In this document: positions 29,176 through 39,266 of the stretch, piece by piece
Layout: every line of letters starts with the position of its first letter
How positions within the stretch are numbered: the stretch's first letter is position 1
Origin: Wolbachia endosymbiont of Oedothorax gibbosus
GTDB taxonomy: Bacteria; Pseudomonadota; Alphaproteobacteria; Rickettsiales; Anaplasmataceae
Direction of reading: 5' to 3'
Assembly: GCF_936270145.1 (NCBI RefSeq)
Contig: NZ_OW370537.1
Span: 1,240,001 to 1,304,000, forward strand
DNA: 64,000 bases
Position numbers and translations under genes: made by a program
The notes under the pieces: model-generated
Databases searched by the model: none
What the model was told of the DNA's origin: nothing
What the model saw: only the letters and a program-made list of their open reading frames with translations

Positions 29176-29613
29176 ATGAATAAAGAATACGATGAAACTA
29201 AGGTTAAACCTGCAATGTCTACACCTCAAGAGCCTGAAAGAACCAATGGATTAAAGGCTCAAAATGTTCTTTCGAAAAAAAGAAAGCCTGCAATAAATTT
29301 TGATGATAAAAAATATGGTGTAAAAAACCTTAAAATAGACCAACAGTTCCTAAATAAAAGACAAGAATCTTCAAAACTAAGAGATTTCTTAAGATCAATA
29401 CCAATAATAGGGAGATTTTTAGCAAGGATTTTCACACCTAAAAAAGTAGAAGTCGTCAGTAACCCTATAATGGAAGCATATGAAAAATTGCAAGCAGGTC
29501 ACTCCTGTAAGATAAAAGATGAGACTAGTGTAGATGATGAATACGCAAAAGAAGTAGATAGTAAACTTGAGAAGGGTAATGTTGAACAAGTGGACAATAA
29601 GAAAAGTCGTTAA
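29176..29613 (+). CDS. Small hypothetical charged protein
   Basis: 145 residues, Lys/Glu-rich. A central hydrophobic or amphipathic segment (SKLRDFLRSIPIIGRFLARI, about residues 72-91) is flanked by polar, probably unstructured arms. I recognise no family. Its build resembles the orphan at 18509-18901. It diverges from asd and ends 8 bp before the convergent permease stop. Confidence 0.6.
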   Translation: MNKEYDETKVKPAMSTPQEPERTNGLKAQNVLSKKRKPAINFDDKKYGVKNLKIDQQFLNKRQESSKLRDFLRSIPIIGRFLARIFTPKKVEVVSNPIMEAYEKLQAGHSCKIKDETSVDDEYAKEVDSKLEKGNVEQVDNKKSR

Positions 29614-29621
29614 ACTCTATT

Positions 29622-30899
29622 TTATTGTGCAGGAGCTCTGCAGTACCAAAATAAATAAATGGGTATGCCACTTGCAGTGAATAAGCTTGCGATCAGCAAG
29701 GTATTCACAGAAGTTTCAAATATTACCCAGCAGCAAAAGGTTGTTGCTATACTGCCAATTAAAAATTTGTAATAGTTTTTCTCCTTTATAATAACCTTGA
29801 GAAAAGCAAGACTGCATACAAGGTAAACAAATAAAAATGAAACTACAGAAAAGTCAATAATTGATGTGATCTGTTTAGCAAAATTGTTGCTTGAAGTGAG
29901 AATTAGTAGAACTGAAGTGCCAACGGAGCTGATTGTTATGCCCCAGAAAGGAGAACCGTGCTTGTTTCTTTTAGCAAAGAACTGTGGCATCAGTTTATCT
30001 TCTGCAAGGCCAAGGGCCACTTGTCCACTAGCTAGTACCCAAGCATTTAAACTGCCAACACAAACAATAAAAGCAACAATAGAAATGATCAAATGCCAAT
30101 TACCAGGAAACATAATTTTTATTGCATCAACATACGGCGCTTTTGAATTAACTAGATCATTGCCGTTTATCAATCCCATGATTGCAAGGCTATTAATGAA
30201 ATATATAACTGCAACAGAGATTGTGCCAAGCACTATGGCTCTTGGTATAGTCTTGGCTGGATCGTTTACTGATCCTGCAGGTGCTGTTGCTGATTCAAGT
30301 CCAATAAAACACCATAGAGTGAGTAGTGTAGAGCGAGCAAGGACTTGAGACATCGTGAGGGTTGATATTTTCTCACTTATGATAAAATTATTCCTATCAA
30401 AGAAAAACAACGCTGTTACTGGTATAGCAAGCAGTGCGGTAATTTTGACAGTCATCAATAAAAGCTCAACACATCCAGCAGCAGTGACACCTCTTAAATT
30501 TATTAGTGTAATGATCGTAAATAATAGTATTTCTAAAAATAAGCGTATATTTTGAATATCTCCATGAAAAAGCGAAGTAAGATAGCCAATACTTGCAACA
30601 ATTACTGCTGTCGTGCTAACCCATGAAATCACCCAATATGTCCAACCAACAAAGAAAGCTGCAGCAGGGCCAAAAGCATGCTTTACATAAACGTGAGGAC
30701 CACCCGTTTCTGGAAATTTTGCGCAGAGTAAGGCAAAAACCAAAGCAAGAGATATAGCACCGAGCCCTGATATTACCCAGCTTATGAGGCTATAAATGCC
30801 ATATGGAGCAAGGCTAATTGGAAGCATAAAAATTCCAGAGCCAATTTGGCTACTAATCACTAAGGCAAAAATAGCCCAAAAACCTATTTTGTTTGACAT
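29622..30899 (-). CDS. APC-superfamily amino-acid permease or antiporter
   Basis: 425 residues with about 12 transmembrane helices. The start IGFWAIFALVISSQIGSGIF carries the GSGIF substrate-loop of APC transporters. The FPETGGPHVYVKHAFGP loop is typical of the PotE/ArcD-like branch, and so is LTLWCFIGLESATAPAG in helix 6. It should exchange or import amino acids or amines; the substrate cannot be read from sequence. Import of host amino acids fits an auxotrophic endosymbiont. Confidence 0.88.
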   Translation of the reverse strand: MSNKIGFWAIFALVISSQIGSGIFMLPISLAPYGIYSLISWVISGLGAISLALVFALLCAKFPETGGPHVYVKHAFGPAAAFFVGWTYWVISWVSTTAVIVASIGYLTSLFHGDIQNIRLFLEILLFTIITLINLRGVTAAGCVELLLMTVKITALLAIPVTALFFFDRNNFIISEKISTLTMSQVLARSTLLTLWCFIGLESATAPAGSVNDPAKTIPRAIVLGTISVAVIYFINSLAIMGLINGNDLVNSKAPYVDAIKIMFPGNWHLIISIVAFIVCVGSLNAWVLASGQVALGLAEDKLMPQFFAKRNKHGSPFWGITISSVGTSVLLILTSSNNFAKQITSIIDFSVVSFLFVYLVCSLAFLKVIIKEKNYYKFLIGSIATTFCCWVIFETSVNTLLIASLFTASGIPIYLFWYCRAPAQ

Positions 30900-31052
30900 A
30901 ATAGTTTCTAATTTCTATCTGAATAGGTTAATAATATGGCTTAAATTGGAAAACTTCAACGAATAAGTAACTTAACTCGTGTATACAAAAGTTAAATGAG
31001 TGCGGACCTGCAGTACCAAAATAAGTATGTAGGTATACTACCTAAAATAACA

Positions 31053-32149
31053 TGACCTTACCCAGATGGTATGAATTAGGTATTGCTTGGTTGGAAGCAA
31101 GAGAAGATAATCACTTCTCAGAGTGGATAGGTGGCAGGTTGCTGAGGCACTTTCTGTTCTTGTATAAAGTATATGAAAGAAGACCTCGTTACTCAGATTC
31201 TGCCACCGGTGAGGCTCACAAAATGTGATGACCTCGTATAGGAGTTTGGACCAACCAGTACTCTGATATATTGAAATGTGCAATTGGAGGAAAAATATGC
31301 GTCACATAGGCATTATACTAATAGTTTTACTGTTTGTTACTTGCAAGAAGGAAAACCGGAGTATATTCAAACGTTTCGCTTAAAAGACTTGAATAATTTT
31401 ATCAGAAATCTTCAAGAAACAGATGAAATAGCTAACAGGCAATAGCTGTTTTTTTTATTACGCAGTGTCACCTTATGTTAAGCGCGTGGTAATAATTGCT
31501 CCTGGACAGTTTGAAGTTGTTCGTCGCTCTGTGAACAAAACGGACAAGCACGATGCGCGAGCTATTGCTTTTTTTCTAAGCAAAGGTATGTTACCTGAAG
31601 CAAGACATAAAAGCAAACAATGCAAGCAGTTAGCTTCTCTTCTTCAAACAAGAGACCAGTTAGTAAAATCAAGGGTATCTTTAATTAATAAAATGCATGG
31701 TCTTTTTAATTATCATGGGATAAAAATTAAAAAGGAAGCACTTACAACTAAGGTGGGGTGCTACTCAAAAGCATAATTGGGATCCTTTAGAAAAGATTGA
31801 AATTGAAGTAATTAGCTATCATTTGGAAGCTATTCGGGAAAGTCTTAAAAAACTTGAGAAGGAAATTATAGCTTTTGCCAAACAGCTTCCTGAACCTTAT
31901 CAGCATAAAAGGAATTGGCCAAATTTCTGCAGCTGTTTTTATTGCAACAATTGGAGACATTAATGATTTTCATAGGCCTGAGAAACTTACTGCATATTTT
32001 GGCACGAGTTTCTCAATCTAATCAACAGTGCACGATCGACCAAACGTGGATCAAAAATAGCTCGCTTCTTTAGTGCAGTGTACTTGGGTTGCTATACGCT
32101 TATCTGAACAGCTTTTACGAGCATGTAAAAAAAAAGCGTGGTTCTGCTA
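31053..32149 (+). pseudogene. IS110-family element with broken transposase, copy a
   Basis: It begins with GACCTTACCCAGATGG and a 240-bp leader that recurs at 46480-48520 and 55460-55710. The transposase starts near 31297 and shows TVCYLQEGK-like residues across a frame change. It continues in 31465-31776 (QFEVVRRSVNKTDKHDARAI, the DEDD-type region), then in a third frame with GISAAVFIATIGDINDFHRP and TIDRPNVDQK-like debris. At 32150 it is cut by an IS5-group element. Several frameshifts make it inactive. Confidence 0.8.
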
Positions 32150-32986
32150 GGCTCTGTGGACAAAATTTTAGAGAAGCCATACAAGAGCTCCAACAAAATT
32201 GAGAAAACCCATAAAAACCTCAGCAGTTTTATCAAATCTGGAAAAAATGCGCCTAAAATTTTTAATTTTACCAAAAAAACACTCAATCAAATGACGTTCT
32301 TTGTAGATATGCTCATCGTAATGCCTTTGCACTTTTCGATTCCGTTTTGGTGGAATAACTACTGTACATCCCTTGTCTTCAAGACTTGTAACAAAGGCAT
32401 TGCTATCGTAGCCCTTGTCAGCTACTACAGTAGAGTTATAGATACTTTCGGTTAACACCTGTGCCTGCGTAATTTCATTTCTTTGACCGGGAGTCAGAGT
32501 AAATTTAAGTGGATTTCCAAGTGCATCAACAAGCGCATGTATTTTAGTTCACCTTTGCTCCTTCCTAAAGCTTCTTGATCCTTGGAGTCTTTTGTATATC
32601 CAGCTGAACATGGATGGGCTCTGATCGTCGATTATAGCAACTTCTAAATCAGGCTCCTGTTTAGTATATTCAAGCAATTTTTCCCAAACATCTCTTTCAC
32701 ACCATCTTTTAAATCGCTTATGTATACTCCTGTAATTACCATAAGTTTTTGGTAAAAGTCTCCATTGGCAACCACTTCGCACTATGTACCACACTGCCTC
32801 TATGAATATTCTTAAACGTTTTTCATCTTTGCTGTGCATTCCTTTTACGCTTTTTATGAACTCTAAAATTTGTTTCCAATTTTCCTCTTTGATGTAATAT
32901 TGCATATGGTAGTTTCTCCATTTTTGTACACATTAGGCTAAACTACCATCTTTTTCTCTCTTTTCATATTTTTTGTCCACAGAGCC
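32150..32986 (-). mobile_element. IS5-family element (837 bp), degenerate
   Basis: The terminal repeats are GGCTCTGTGGACAAAA at 32150 and its inverse ending at 32986, with TA on both sides. The left flank is IS110 transposase sequence, and the right flank is the 3' piece of a different IS5-group transposase. The element therefore joins two unrelated relics. Confidence 0.88.
32168..32905 (-). pseudogene. IS5-family transposase in two frames
   Basis: The N-terminal part (32549-32905) has the DUF4096-like region, IEAVWYIVRSGCQWRLLPKT and LEVAIIDD with the first Asp. The sequence then changes frame to read RAHPCSAGYTKDSKDQEALG, and changes again near 32535 before the C-terminal part (32168-32458), which has VVADKGYDSNAF with the second Asp and ERHLIECFFGKIKNFRRI with the Glu. 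Two small deletions separate the parts, so I read it as a pseudogene rather than a programmed frameshift. Confidence 0.82.
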
Positions 32987-33132
32987 TAGGAATAAATCTG
33001 AGATAAATCGTGAGAAGGAACTGCTACTCAAGTGTTATTTGCTTAACAAATTTACTGATGGCTAAGTTTGAGATAGCTTCATGAATTTATTGTACGTTAC
33101 CTACTATCCGAAGAGCGATGCAACAAAGCCAT
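32987..33132 (+). pseudogene. 3' end of an IS5-group element (GGCTTTGTTGCAT family)
   Basis: It encodes NKSEINREKELLLKCYLLNK followed by FTDG and stop, as in the C-terminus of the transposase at 43516-43914. It ends with GCGATGCAACAAAGCC, the inverse of that element's terminal repeat. The rest of the element is missing. Confidence 0.8.
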
Positions 33133-33245
33133 CCCAGTGTCAGCTACTTGGATGACAAGAAAGAGTTTTGGGATGACAAGAGGGAGTTTTGCTATAACAA
33201 GAAGATGGCACTGGAATGACATCTGTTGTTGTACCTTCATATGCC
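33133..33245. repeat. Short repeats between IS relic and symporter gene
   Basis: The string CCCAGTGTCAGCTACTTGGATGACAAGAA is followed by two degenerate repeats of TGGGATGACAAGAG and by GGCACTGGAATGACATCTGT. It is related to 26041-26120. Confidence 0.6.
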
Positions 33246-33250
33246 AAAAT

Positions 33251-34717
33251 TTAATTAATTTTATTATTCCTCAGCCTTTTCAGGTAGCACTGAACTTCAT
33301 CGTTGATCTGATTACTAAACAGTATAAGTGCTGTCATGTTGATGAGTGCTAAACAAGAGAATAAAGTTCCACCGATATTGGCAATAGCCATTATATCTTT
33401 AGAAAGACCAGAGAGAAACGCCACAATTATTACCGCTATGCGGTATATCACTATACTTTTTGCACCGAATAAATATAGCCACCCCATTTCACAACAATAT
33501 ACAAATGAAATTACCGAAGAAAATGCAAACAAAGGTGCAGCTATGGTTAAAAGTATAGGAAACCATGAAGAAACTGTCTCAAATGCCTTTTGAGTAATTA
33601 ATATTCCCTCACCAACACCTGTTTGGTATGCACCTGTTATTACTATTGTTATTCCTGTTAAACAGCAAATGAGCATTGTATCAAAACACGGCTCTATCAT
33701 TGCAACAAGCCCTGTTCTTACTGGTTCTTCATCTTTAGTTGCTGCATGAGTAATTGAGGCAGAACCAACACCTGCTTCACTGGCAAAGATTGCTCTTTGG
33801 ATTCCGGTAACAAATGCACCTACTATCCCTCCACCAACAGCATTGAAATCTATCATAGTGGAAAATAATATTTTCAACGTATAACCAAGGTTATGAATAT
33901 TAAATGTAATAATAATAATACAACTAAAGATATATATAAGTGACATAATAGGTACTAATGCAGAAGATATCCTAGCTATCCTTTTAATTCCGCCAATAAT
34001 TACCAGAGCAAGCAGCGCAGATATTATGGAAGAAAGAAACCAAGGGTGACCATCTACCCAACTTGAATAGCCAGATAATATTGAGACCATTTGGTTGGTT
34101 TGAAACGCTACACTTCCACCAAGACCTGATAATATAAAAAATACTGCATACATAGCAGCCAGAACAATACCAAGTCTTTTAAATCCAAATTCCTCCAGAC
34201 CATTCCTTATATACTGAAAGGGACCACTAAACAACTGCTTCTGATCTTCTGTTCTATGTCTAAATGCTAAAGTCACTTCGGCAAATTTTGCTGACATACC
34301 AAAAAAACCTGTGATCATCATCCAAGGCACCGCTCCTGGCCCTCCCATTGAAACTGCAATTGCAACACCAGCAACAGTTCCAAGGCCTACTGTGCTTGAA
34401 AGTGCAGTTATAAATGCCTGGAAATGCGTAATGTGACCATCGTGATGATCTGTGTCATATTTTCCACATAAAATAGCGAACGCGTGCTTAAACATTCTTA
34501 TGTTGAGAAATTTAAAACGCAATGTTAGGAACACATACCCAAAAGCTAGTAGAAAAATTATAAATGGCACGTAAAAGATCTTGAAAAACAGCACTTCATT
34601 CATGAAGTTATTTACTCCACTCAACACAGCATCATAACTTTCGTAAAAACCTGAAGCAGCGTACACATCATTAAACAATAGGCAAAATAACACCATATAA
34701 AGTAATCTATAAATCAT
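33251..34717 (-). CDS. AGCS-family sodium:alanine/glycine symporter, copy 1
   Basis: 488 residues with about 11 transmembrane helices and the AGCS signature VGLGTVAGVAIAVSMGGPGA near residue 113. A possible signal-like hydrophobic start (LLYMVLFCLLFNDVYAASG) comes first. Conserved FASEAGVGSASITHAATKDEEPVRTG lies near the middle. It should import alanine, glycine or a related amino acid with Na+. It follows a paralogue by only 1 bp, so the pair is one operon from a tandem duplication. Confidence 0.92.
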   Translation of the reverse strand: MIYRLLYMVLFCLLFNDVYAASGFYESYDAVLSGVNNFMNEVLFFKIFYVPFIIFLLAFGYVFLTLRFKFLNIRMFKHAFAILCGKYDTDHHDGHITHFQAFITALSSTVGLGTVAGVAIAVSMGGPGAVPWMMITGFFGMSAKFAEVTLAFRHRTEDQKQLFSGPFQYIRNGLEEFGFKRLGIVLAAMYAVFFILSGLGGSVAFQTNQMVSILSGYSSWVDGHPWFLSSIISALLALVIIGGIKRIARISSALVPIMSLIYIFSCIIIITFNIHNLGYTLKILFSTMIDFNAVGGGIVGAFVTGIQRAIFASEAGVGSASITHAATKDEEPVRTGLVAMIEPCFDTMLICCLTGITIVITGAYQTGVGEGILITQKAFETVSSWFPILLTIAAPLFAFSSVISFVYCCEMGWLYLFGAKSIVIYRIAVIIVAFLSGLSKDIMAIANIGGTLFSCLALINMTALILFSNQINDEVQCYLKRLRNNKIN

Positions 34718-34718
34718 G

Positions 34719-36062
34719 TTAATACCCTTTAGGATTGTAATAAGAATCTATTGTATTCAAAACTTCCCTTCTCAGTAGATATATTGCAACAGCATTTGGA
34801 ATCATAAGGCACATGAACAAACTGTCACCTAAGTAAGATATAAATTCTATATTTTTTGACATACAACTAATATACACTGAAATCACTATAAGAATTTGAA
34901 ACAGTATCAGTATTTTTTTATTACCAAATAAGTACAGCAAAGCAACTTCACAGTAGTAACAATAAGCTATTATTGTGGAAAATGCAAAGGAAAACATCAT
35001 TAGCGGAAAAACTAACTTGCTGAACAAGGGCAAAGCTGTTGAAAATACCGAACTAATTAGTATAATATCACCCACGTTATCAGTGCTGTGCATACCAGTG
35101 ATAATTATCACGATACCGGTCAAAAATGAGATTAATATTGTGTCTATAAGTGGTGCAATCATTGCAACGCACCCAACTTTAATTGGATCTTCCTCTTTTA
35201 CAGCTGAATGTGCTATAGCTGCTGTTCCGGTACCTGCTTCGTTAGCAAACACTGATCTTCTCACTCCGGCTATTAATCCGCTCAATACTCCGCCTCCTAT
35301 AGCCGATTTATTGAAAATGTCTTGAAATATTATAGATAAAGCATTCAGCAAATTACTTCTGTTTACATAAATTAAATATATACACATACCCACATATAGC
35401 ACTATCATAATTGGTGCTAAGCTCGTTGAAACGAAAGCAATGCGCTTTATTCCTCCCAATATTACAATGAAGACAAGCAGGGATATAATGATGGATGCAT
35501 TGTATTCGAAGAGGTTATTTGACAATGCTGCTATTTGATTTGCTTGAAATGGTATACCGCCCAAAATCATTGCAATAAGTAGCATAATCGCATAAGTGAA
35601 GGCAAGAAATCTACCAGTTTTTGCAAATCCAATCTTTGCAAGCCCGTATTCCATGTAATAAAAAGCACCACCAGTTGTATTTTCAGAGCGATAGGTGAAT
35701 GCAAGCACCACCTCGGCAAACTTTATCGACATACCAAGTATTCCGGTAATTACCATCCAAAAAACTGCACTTGGGCCCCCTATTGTGATAGCTATTGCAA
35801 CTCCTGATATTGTTCCAAGACCAACTGTTCCTGAAATTACTGTTGCAAACGCTTGAATATGAGTGATTATGCCATTGTTATTGCTATTACACTTTAGACT
35901 GAATAGCGTCTGTATTCCATATTTAAGTAACCTAAAGTTAATGAATTTGAACTGGGCAGTACAAAAGATTCCAGTTGCAATTACCCAAATAATTATAAAT
36001 GGAATGTTGAATATCTTTATGTACAGAAATGAATTTAATAGTTCACTTATCTTCAAAATCAT
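34719..36062 (-). CDS. AGCS-family sodium:alanine/glycine symporter, copy 2
   Basis: 447 residues with the same fold as its downstream neighbour. It has VGLGTISGVAIAITIGGPSA in the signature and FANEAGTGTAAIAHSAVKEEDPIKVG in the middle. Overall the two are clearly homologous but well diverged, which points to an old duplication and possibly different substrates. It lacks the N-terminal hydrophobic leader of copy 1. Confidence 0.92.
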   Translation of the reverse strand: MILKISELLNSFLYIKIFNIPFIIIWVIATGIFCTAQFKFINFRLLKYGIQTLFSLKCNSNNNGIITHIQAFATVISGTVGLGTISGVAIAITIGGPSAVFWMVITGILGMSIKFAEVVLAFTYRSENTTGGAFYYMEYGLAKIGFAKTGRFLAFTYAIMLLIAMILGGIPFQANQIAALSNNLFEYNASIIISLLVFIVILGGIKRIAFVSTSLAPIMIVLYVGMCIYLIYVNRSNLLNALSIIFQDIFNKSAIGGGVLSGLIAGVRRSVFANEAGTGTAAIAHSAVKEEDPIKVGCVAMIAPLIDTILISFLTGIVIIITGMHSTDNVGDIILISSVFSTALPLFSKLVFPLMMFSFAFSTIIAYCYYCEVALLYLFGNKKILILFQILIVISVYISCMSKNIEFISYLGDSLFMCLMIPNAVAIYLLRREVLNTIDSYYNPKGY

Positions 36063-36084
36063 GCAGCTTTCTGTTTTTTGTTAG

Positions 36085-36855
36085 CTAACGAGTTTTATAT
36101 GTAAAATATATGTAAAACCCGGTGCTTATTGGAATAGTAAGTGTATACACTATACCTAAAATTGGTAAAGTTATCCAGGGCTTACTGATGAAAAATACAA
36201 TAAGTACTCCAAAAAATGACACAAATATATAGGATAGGCTTTTGGGAATATAAATATATTTTGCGGAGAAAGTTGGAATGTGACTTATCGAAAAAAATGA
36301 AATGGCCAGAAAGTAACAAGCTACGTTTCTTGTGTTAAAAAATCGCTCTATAAGAAGTAAGTATTCACTCTCATGAGATTGAAAGGTGATAATTATTGGT
36401 AACAAAGAAAGTAAAGCACACACTGGAGCTGGAACACCAGAAAAGAAAAATTTTTCCCAGTATGGTTGTTCTGAGTGTAGCGAAACATTAAATCTTGCAA
36501 GTCTTATTGATATGCAGATTACGTATATCATTACTAAAATCCAACCTATGACTTTGATTTCGTTTAGCTTCCAAAAATACAAAAGAAATGCAGGCGCTGC
36601 ACCAAAATTTAGAAAATCTGCAAAAGAATCAAGCTGGGCTCCAAAATCGCTAGTTGATTTTAGAATTCTAGCTATTCTGCCATCCATCCCATCTAGTATT
36701 GCTGCAATGATGATAAAAATTACTGAGAATTCCCATTGTTCATTAAATGTAAATTTAAGTGAAGTGAGACCAGCACATAAACCCAGTAAAGTTATAAAGT
36801 TTGGAAATAATTTGGTAATAGGTAAGAATTTACCGTTACTTCCATCGTTATTCAT
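36085..36855 (-). CDS. pssA: CDP-diacylglycerol--serine O-phosphatidyltransferase
   Basis: 256 residues with the CDP-alcohol phosphotransferase motif [20 protein letters not shown] and LDSFADF (DG-x2-AR-x8-G-x3-D-x3-D) near residues 56-80, and several transmembrane helices. It makes phosphatidylserine. Its start overlaps the psd stop by 4 bp, so Psd and PssA are made from one message and form the phosphatidylethanolamine branch. Confidence 0.95.
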   Translation of the reverse strand: MNNDGSNGKFLPITKLFPNFITLLGLCAGLTSLKFTFNEQWEFSVIFIIIAAILDGMDGRIARILKSTSDFGAQLDSFADFLNFGAAPAFLLYFWKLNEIKVIGWILVMIYVICISIRLARFNVSLHSEQPYWEKFFFSGVPAPVCALLSLLPIIITFQSHESEYLLLIERFFNTRNVACYFLAISFFSISHIPTFSAKYIYIPKSLSYIFVSFFGVLIVFFISKPWITLPILGIVYTLTIPISTGFYIYFTYKTR

Positions 36856-37544
36856 ATAACGTCAAAAGTAAGCTTCTCTTGAACGTTTTCCTTATTTAAG
36901 TTTGCTATAATTGTTTCACCACCAATAACAGTTTGCCCTTCTGAAACTCTTACTTCTATATCAGCAGGAACATAAATATTCACTCTACTGCCAAATCTTA
37001 TAATTCCAAACCTTTCACCTGCTTTTACGTTCTGGGATACTCCTAAATTACAAACGATACGACGTGCAATTAATCCAGCTATTTGTTCTACAATAATTTC
37101 TTTTCCCTTTTCGTATTCAATTACAATAACCTGCTTTTCATTTTCATTACTAGACCTATTGCTCATTGCAGATACAAACTTGCCTTTTTTATAACTCATT
37201 TCCTTTATCATACCAGATATTGGTATACGGTTCACATGGACGTTCAAAACACTTAAAAATATGCTAACAAGCGTAAACTTCTTCTCTTCTCCATTTTCTG
37301 CCGATAAAGGATAATTAACTTCTTCAATTTTTGAAATCACACCATCAGCAGGACTTAATATAAGATCCTTATTGTTTGGCACAGCTCTTGCTGGATCACG
37401 AAAGAAATAAGTACACAATAATGTCGGAAACAAGCACGTAACACCAAATCCCCAAGATATAGAGAATGCTACACATGTTACAATAAAGAAAACTACTATA
37501 AATGGATAACCTTCCCTGTTTATATTAGGTAAACCAAAACACAT
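36852..37544 (-). CDS. psd: Phosphatidylserine decarboxylase proenzyme
   Basis: 230 residues, of the short alphaproteobacterial type. N-terminal hydrophobic helices are followed by [14 protein letters not shown] and [18 protein letters not shown], then the self-cleavage site [11 protein letters not shown] near residue 188. There the Gly-Ser bond breaks to give the pyruvoyl cofactor. It decarboxylates phosphatidylserine to phosphatidylethanolamine at the inner membrane. It is co-transcribed with pssA. Confidence 0.95.
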   Translation of the reverse strand: MCFGLPNINREGYPFIVVFFIVTCVAFSISWGFGVTCLFPTLLCTYFFRDPARAVPNNKDLILSPADGVISKIEEVNYPLSAENGEEKKFTLVSIFLSVLNVHVNRIPISGMIKEMSYKKGKFVSAMSNRSSNENEKQVIVIEYEKGKEIIVEQIAGLIARRIVCNLGVSQNVKAGERFGIIRFGSRVNIYVPADIEVRVSEGQTVIGGETIIANLNKENVQEKLTFDVI

Positions 37545-38053
37545 AATCTTATTAACAATAATCTACTATTAACAACTTATCATCTATCACTCATCATGAA
37601 AAGCTTTTTTTAAGAGAGCTTATACTATAGTATTTTTCAAATTCAATTTATAATTTAGGATATTCTAGGTTCCAGCTACTTGGCTTGTCATTCCAGCACG
37701 TAAATCTTACTTAGCTAAAAAAAAAGTACTTCCGCATACTAAAAATTTTAATTATAATAACAATTGAGATATTTTTCGAGCTCGAAATTTATCTTCGCCT
37801 GCAGGCTTTTCTATTAAAAATAATTAAATTCCAGTAAAAATGTAGCGTATCTTCTTCAGCGTACATGAATGTGCTTAATCTCTGCCATATATGCGTTGCA
37901 TTTCTATTGAATCTTTTTCATATAAGATCAATTTGCAAAAAATCTCAACTGGAAAGGCTATAGTGCCATATCAAGTTAATACAGGGAGAATATTAAGTTG
38001 AGGAATCGCGGGAAATAGTGTATAATTATTAATCTTTTCTAAGCATTTTTACT
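37545..38053. other. Intergenic region without recognised gene
   Basis: The 509 bp between psd and the divergent nuclease-like gene hold a fragment of the CTTGGCTTGTCATTCCAGCA repeat (about 37675-37700) and no coding signal that I trust. The promoters of both flanking genes must lie here. Confidence 0.6.
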
Positions 38054-38962
38054 ATGGCTATTTCTAAGTTTCTCGATCCAAAAAACGATGTTGCGTTCCG
38101 GCGTATTTTTGGTACTGAAAAAAATAAAGACATCCTCATTCACTTCCTTAATGATATCCTCGGCTTCACTGGCAAAAGTACAATAAAGGATATAGAGTTC
38201 TTAAGTACTATTCAAGACCCTGATATTGCCTCTAAAAAACAAAGTATCGTTGATGTACTCTGCAGGGATGAAAATGGGGTGCAAGTAATAGTCGAAATGC
38301 AAGTTGCTAAAACTAAAGGCTTTGAAAAACGCGCTCAATACTATGCTGCTAAAGCTTATTCAAGACAAGCTAATAAAGGTGATCTATACGAAGACCTTAA
38401 AGAAATTATCTTTATTGCTATAGCAGATTGTGTACTGTTTCCTAATAAATCTGAGTACAAGTCAAGGCATACTATCCGAGATGAAGACACTAATGAACAT
38501 GATTTAAAAGATTTTTATTTTACATTTATTGAGTTACCTAAATTTCCAAGAACGAAGGAAGACCAATTAGAGAGTATAGTCGAGAAATGGGTTTACTTCT
38601 TCAAATATGCGGACGAAACTAGTGAAGAAGAGCTAGAAAAGATAATAGGAAGTGATTTAATAATCAAAAAAGCATATGAAGAGCTAAACAGATTCAATTG
38701 GTCAGAAAAAGAATTCATAGCCTATGAGCAAGAAATAAAACGTATTCTTGATGAAAAGGCTGTCCTCGCTCAAAAACTTGATGACGCTAAAGAGGAAGGA
38801 AAGATTGAGGGAAAGATTGAAGTTGCAAAAAACTTACTTAAAGCTAGCGTATCTGTTGACTTAATAGCTGAATCTACTGATCTTCCAATTGATGAGATTG
38901 AAAAACTAAGGTCAACGCCACCAAAAAATCTTAGGAAAACTTGCAAAAAACACTCTGACTAA
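38054..38962 (+). CDS. Rpn-family PD-(D/E)XK nuclease/putative transposase
   Basis: 302 residues. It starts AISKFLDPKNDVAFRRIFGT, the hallmark of the PDDEXK_2 family, with SIVDVLCRDENGVQVIVEMQ containing the catalytic D...ExQ near residues 75-95. The C-terminal 60 residues are a Lys/Glu-rich helix (EEGKIEGKIEVAKNLLKA) ending with a short helical motif. Relatives are recombination-promoting nucleases (Rpn). The gene appears complete and not part of any IS with visible ends. Copies of this family are often multiple in Wolbachia. Confidence 0.88.
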   Translation: MAISKFLDPKNDVAFRRIFGTEKNKDILIHFLNDILGFTGKSTIKDIEFLSTIQDPDIASKKQSIVDVLCRDENGVQVIVEMQVAKTKGFEKRAQYYAAKAYSRQANKGDLYEDLKEIIFIAIADCVLFPNKSEYKSRHTIRDEDTNEHDLKDFYFTFIELPKFPRTKEDQLESIVEKWVYFFKYADETSEEELEKIIGSDLIIKKAYEELNRFNWSEKEFIAYEQEIKRILDEKAVLAQKLDDAKEEGKIEGKIEVAKNLLKASVSVDLIAESTDLPIDEIEKLRSTPPKNLRKTCKKHSD

Positions 38963-39266
38963 TTTATATTGGTAGACCTACGGAAGCATTGCACAAGATG
39001 CTGATATAGTACTATTGCTGTACAGAGAAAATTATTATAAAGAGTCCAATCAATGACTTAGAGGTTCTATCCCTAGAATTCCAGATACTTGACTTTTGTT
39101 CTTGAGCTAAAAACCATCTGGCGCCTATGGTTTTTATTTTTTCAGAATTTTATAGCTAACAAAAGAGGGTTGTATTTTTTCGTTAGAATTCTTGCATTTT
39201 ATCCCAATGCCAATTCTACTATCCAAATAGCTCCTTTCCTGTCATCCAGGTAACTAATACCAACCC

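Noticed and set aside
31038-31283. Antisense ORF of 81 residues in the IS110 leader
   Set aside because: The stretch is noncoding leader sequence shared by all IS110 copies, with different frames broken in each.
33121-33225. Possible CRISPR-like short repeats
   Set aside because: Repeat units are imperfect, unevenly spaced and have no unique spacers of constant length; no cas genes are present.
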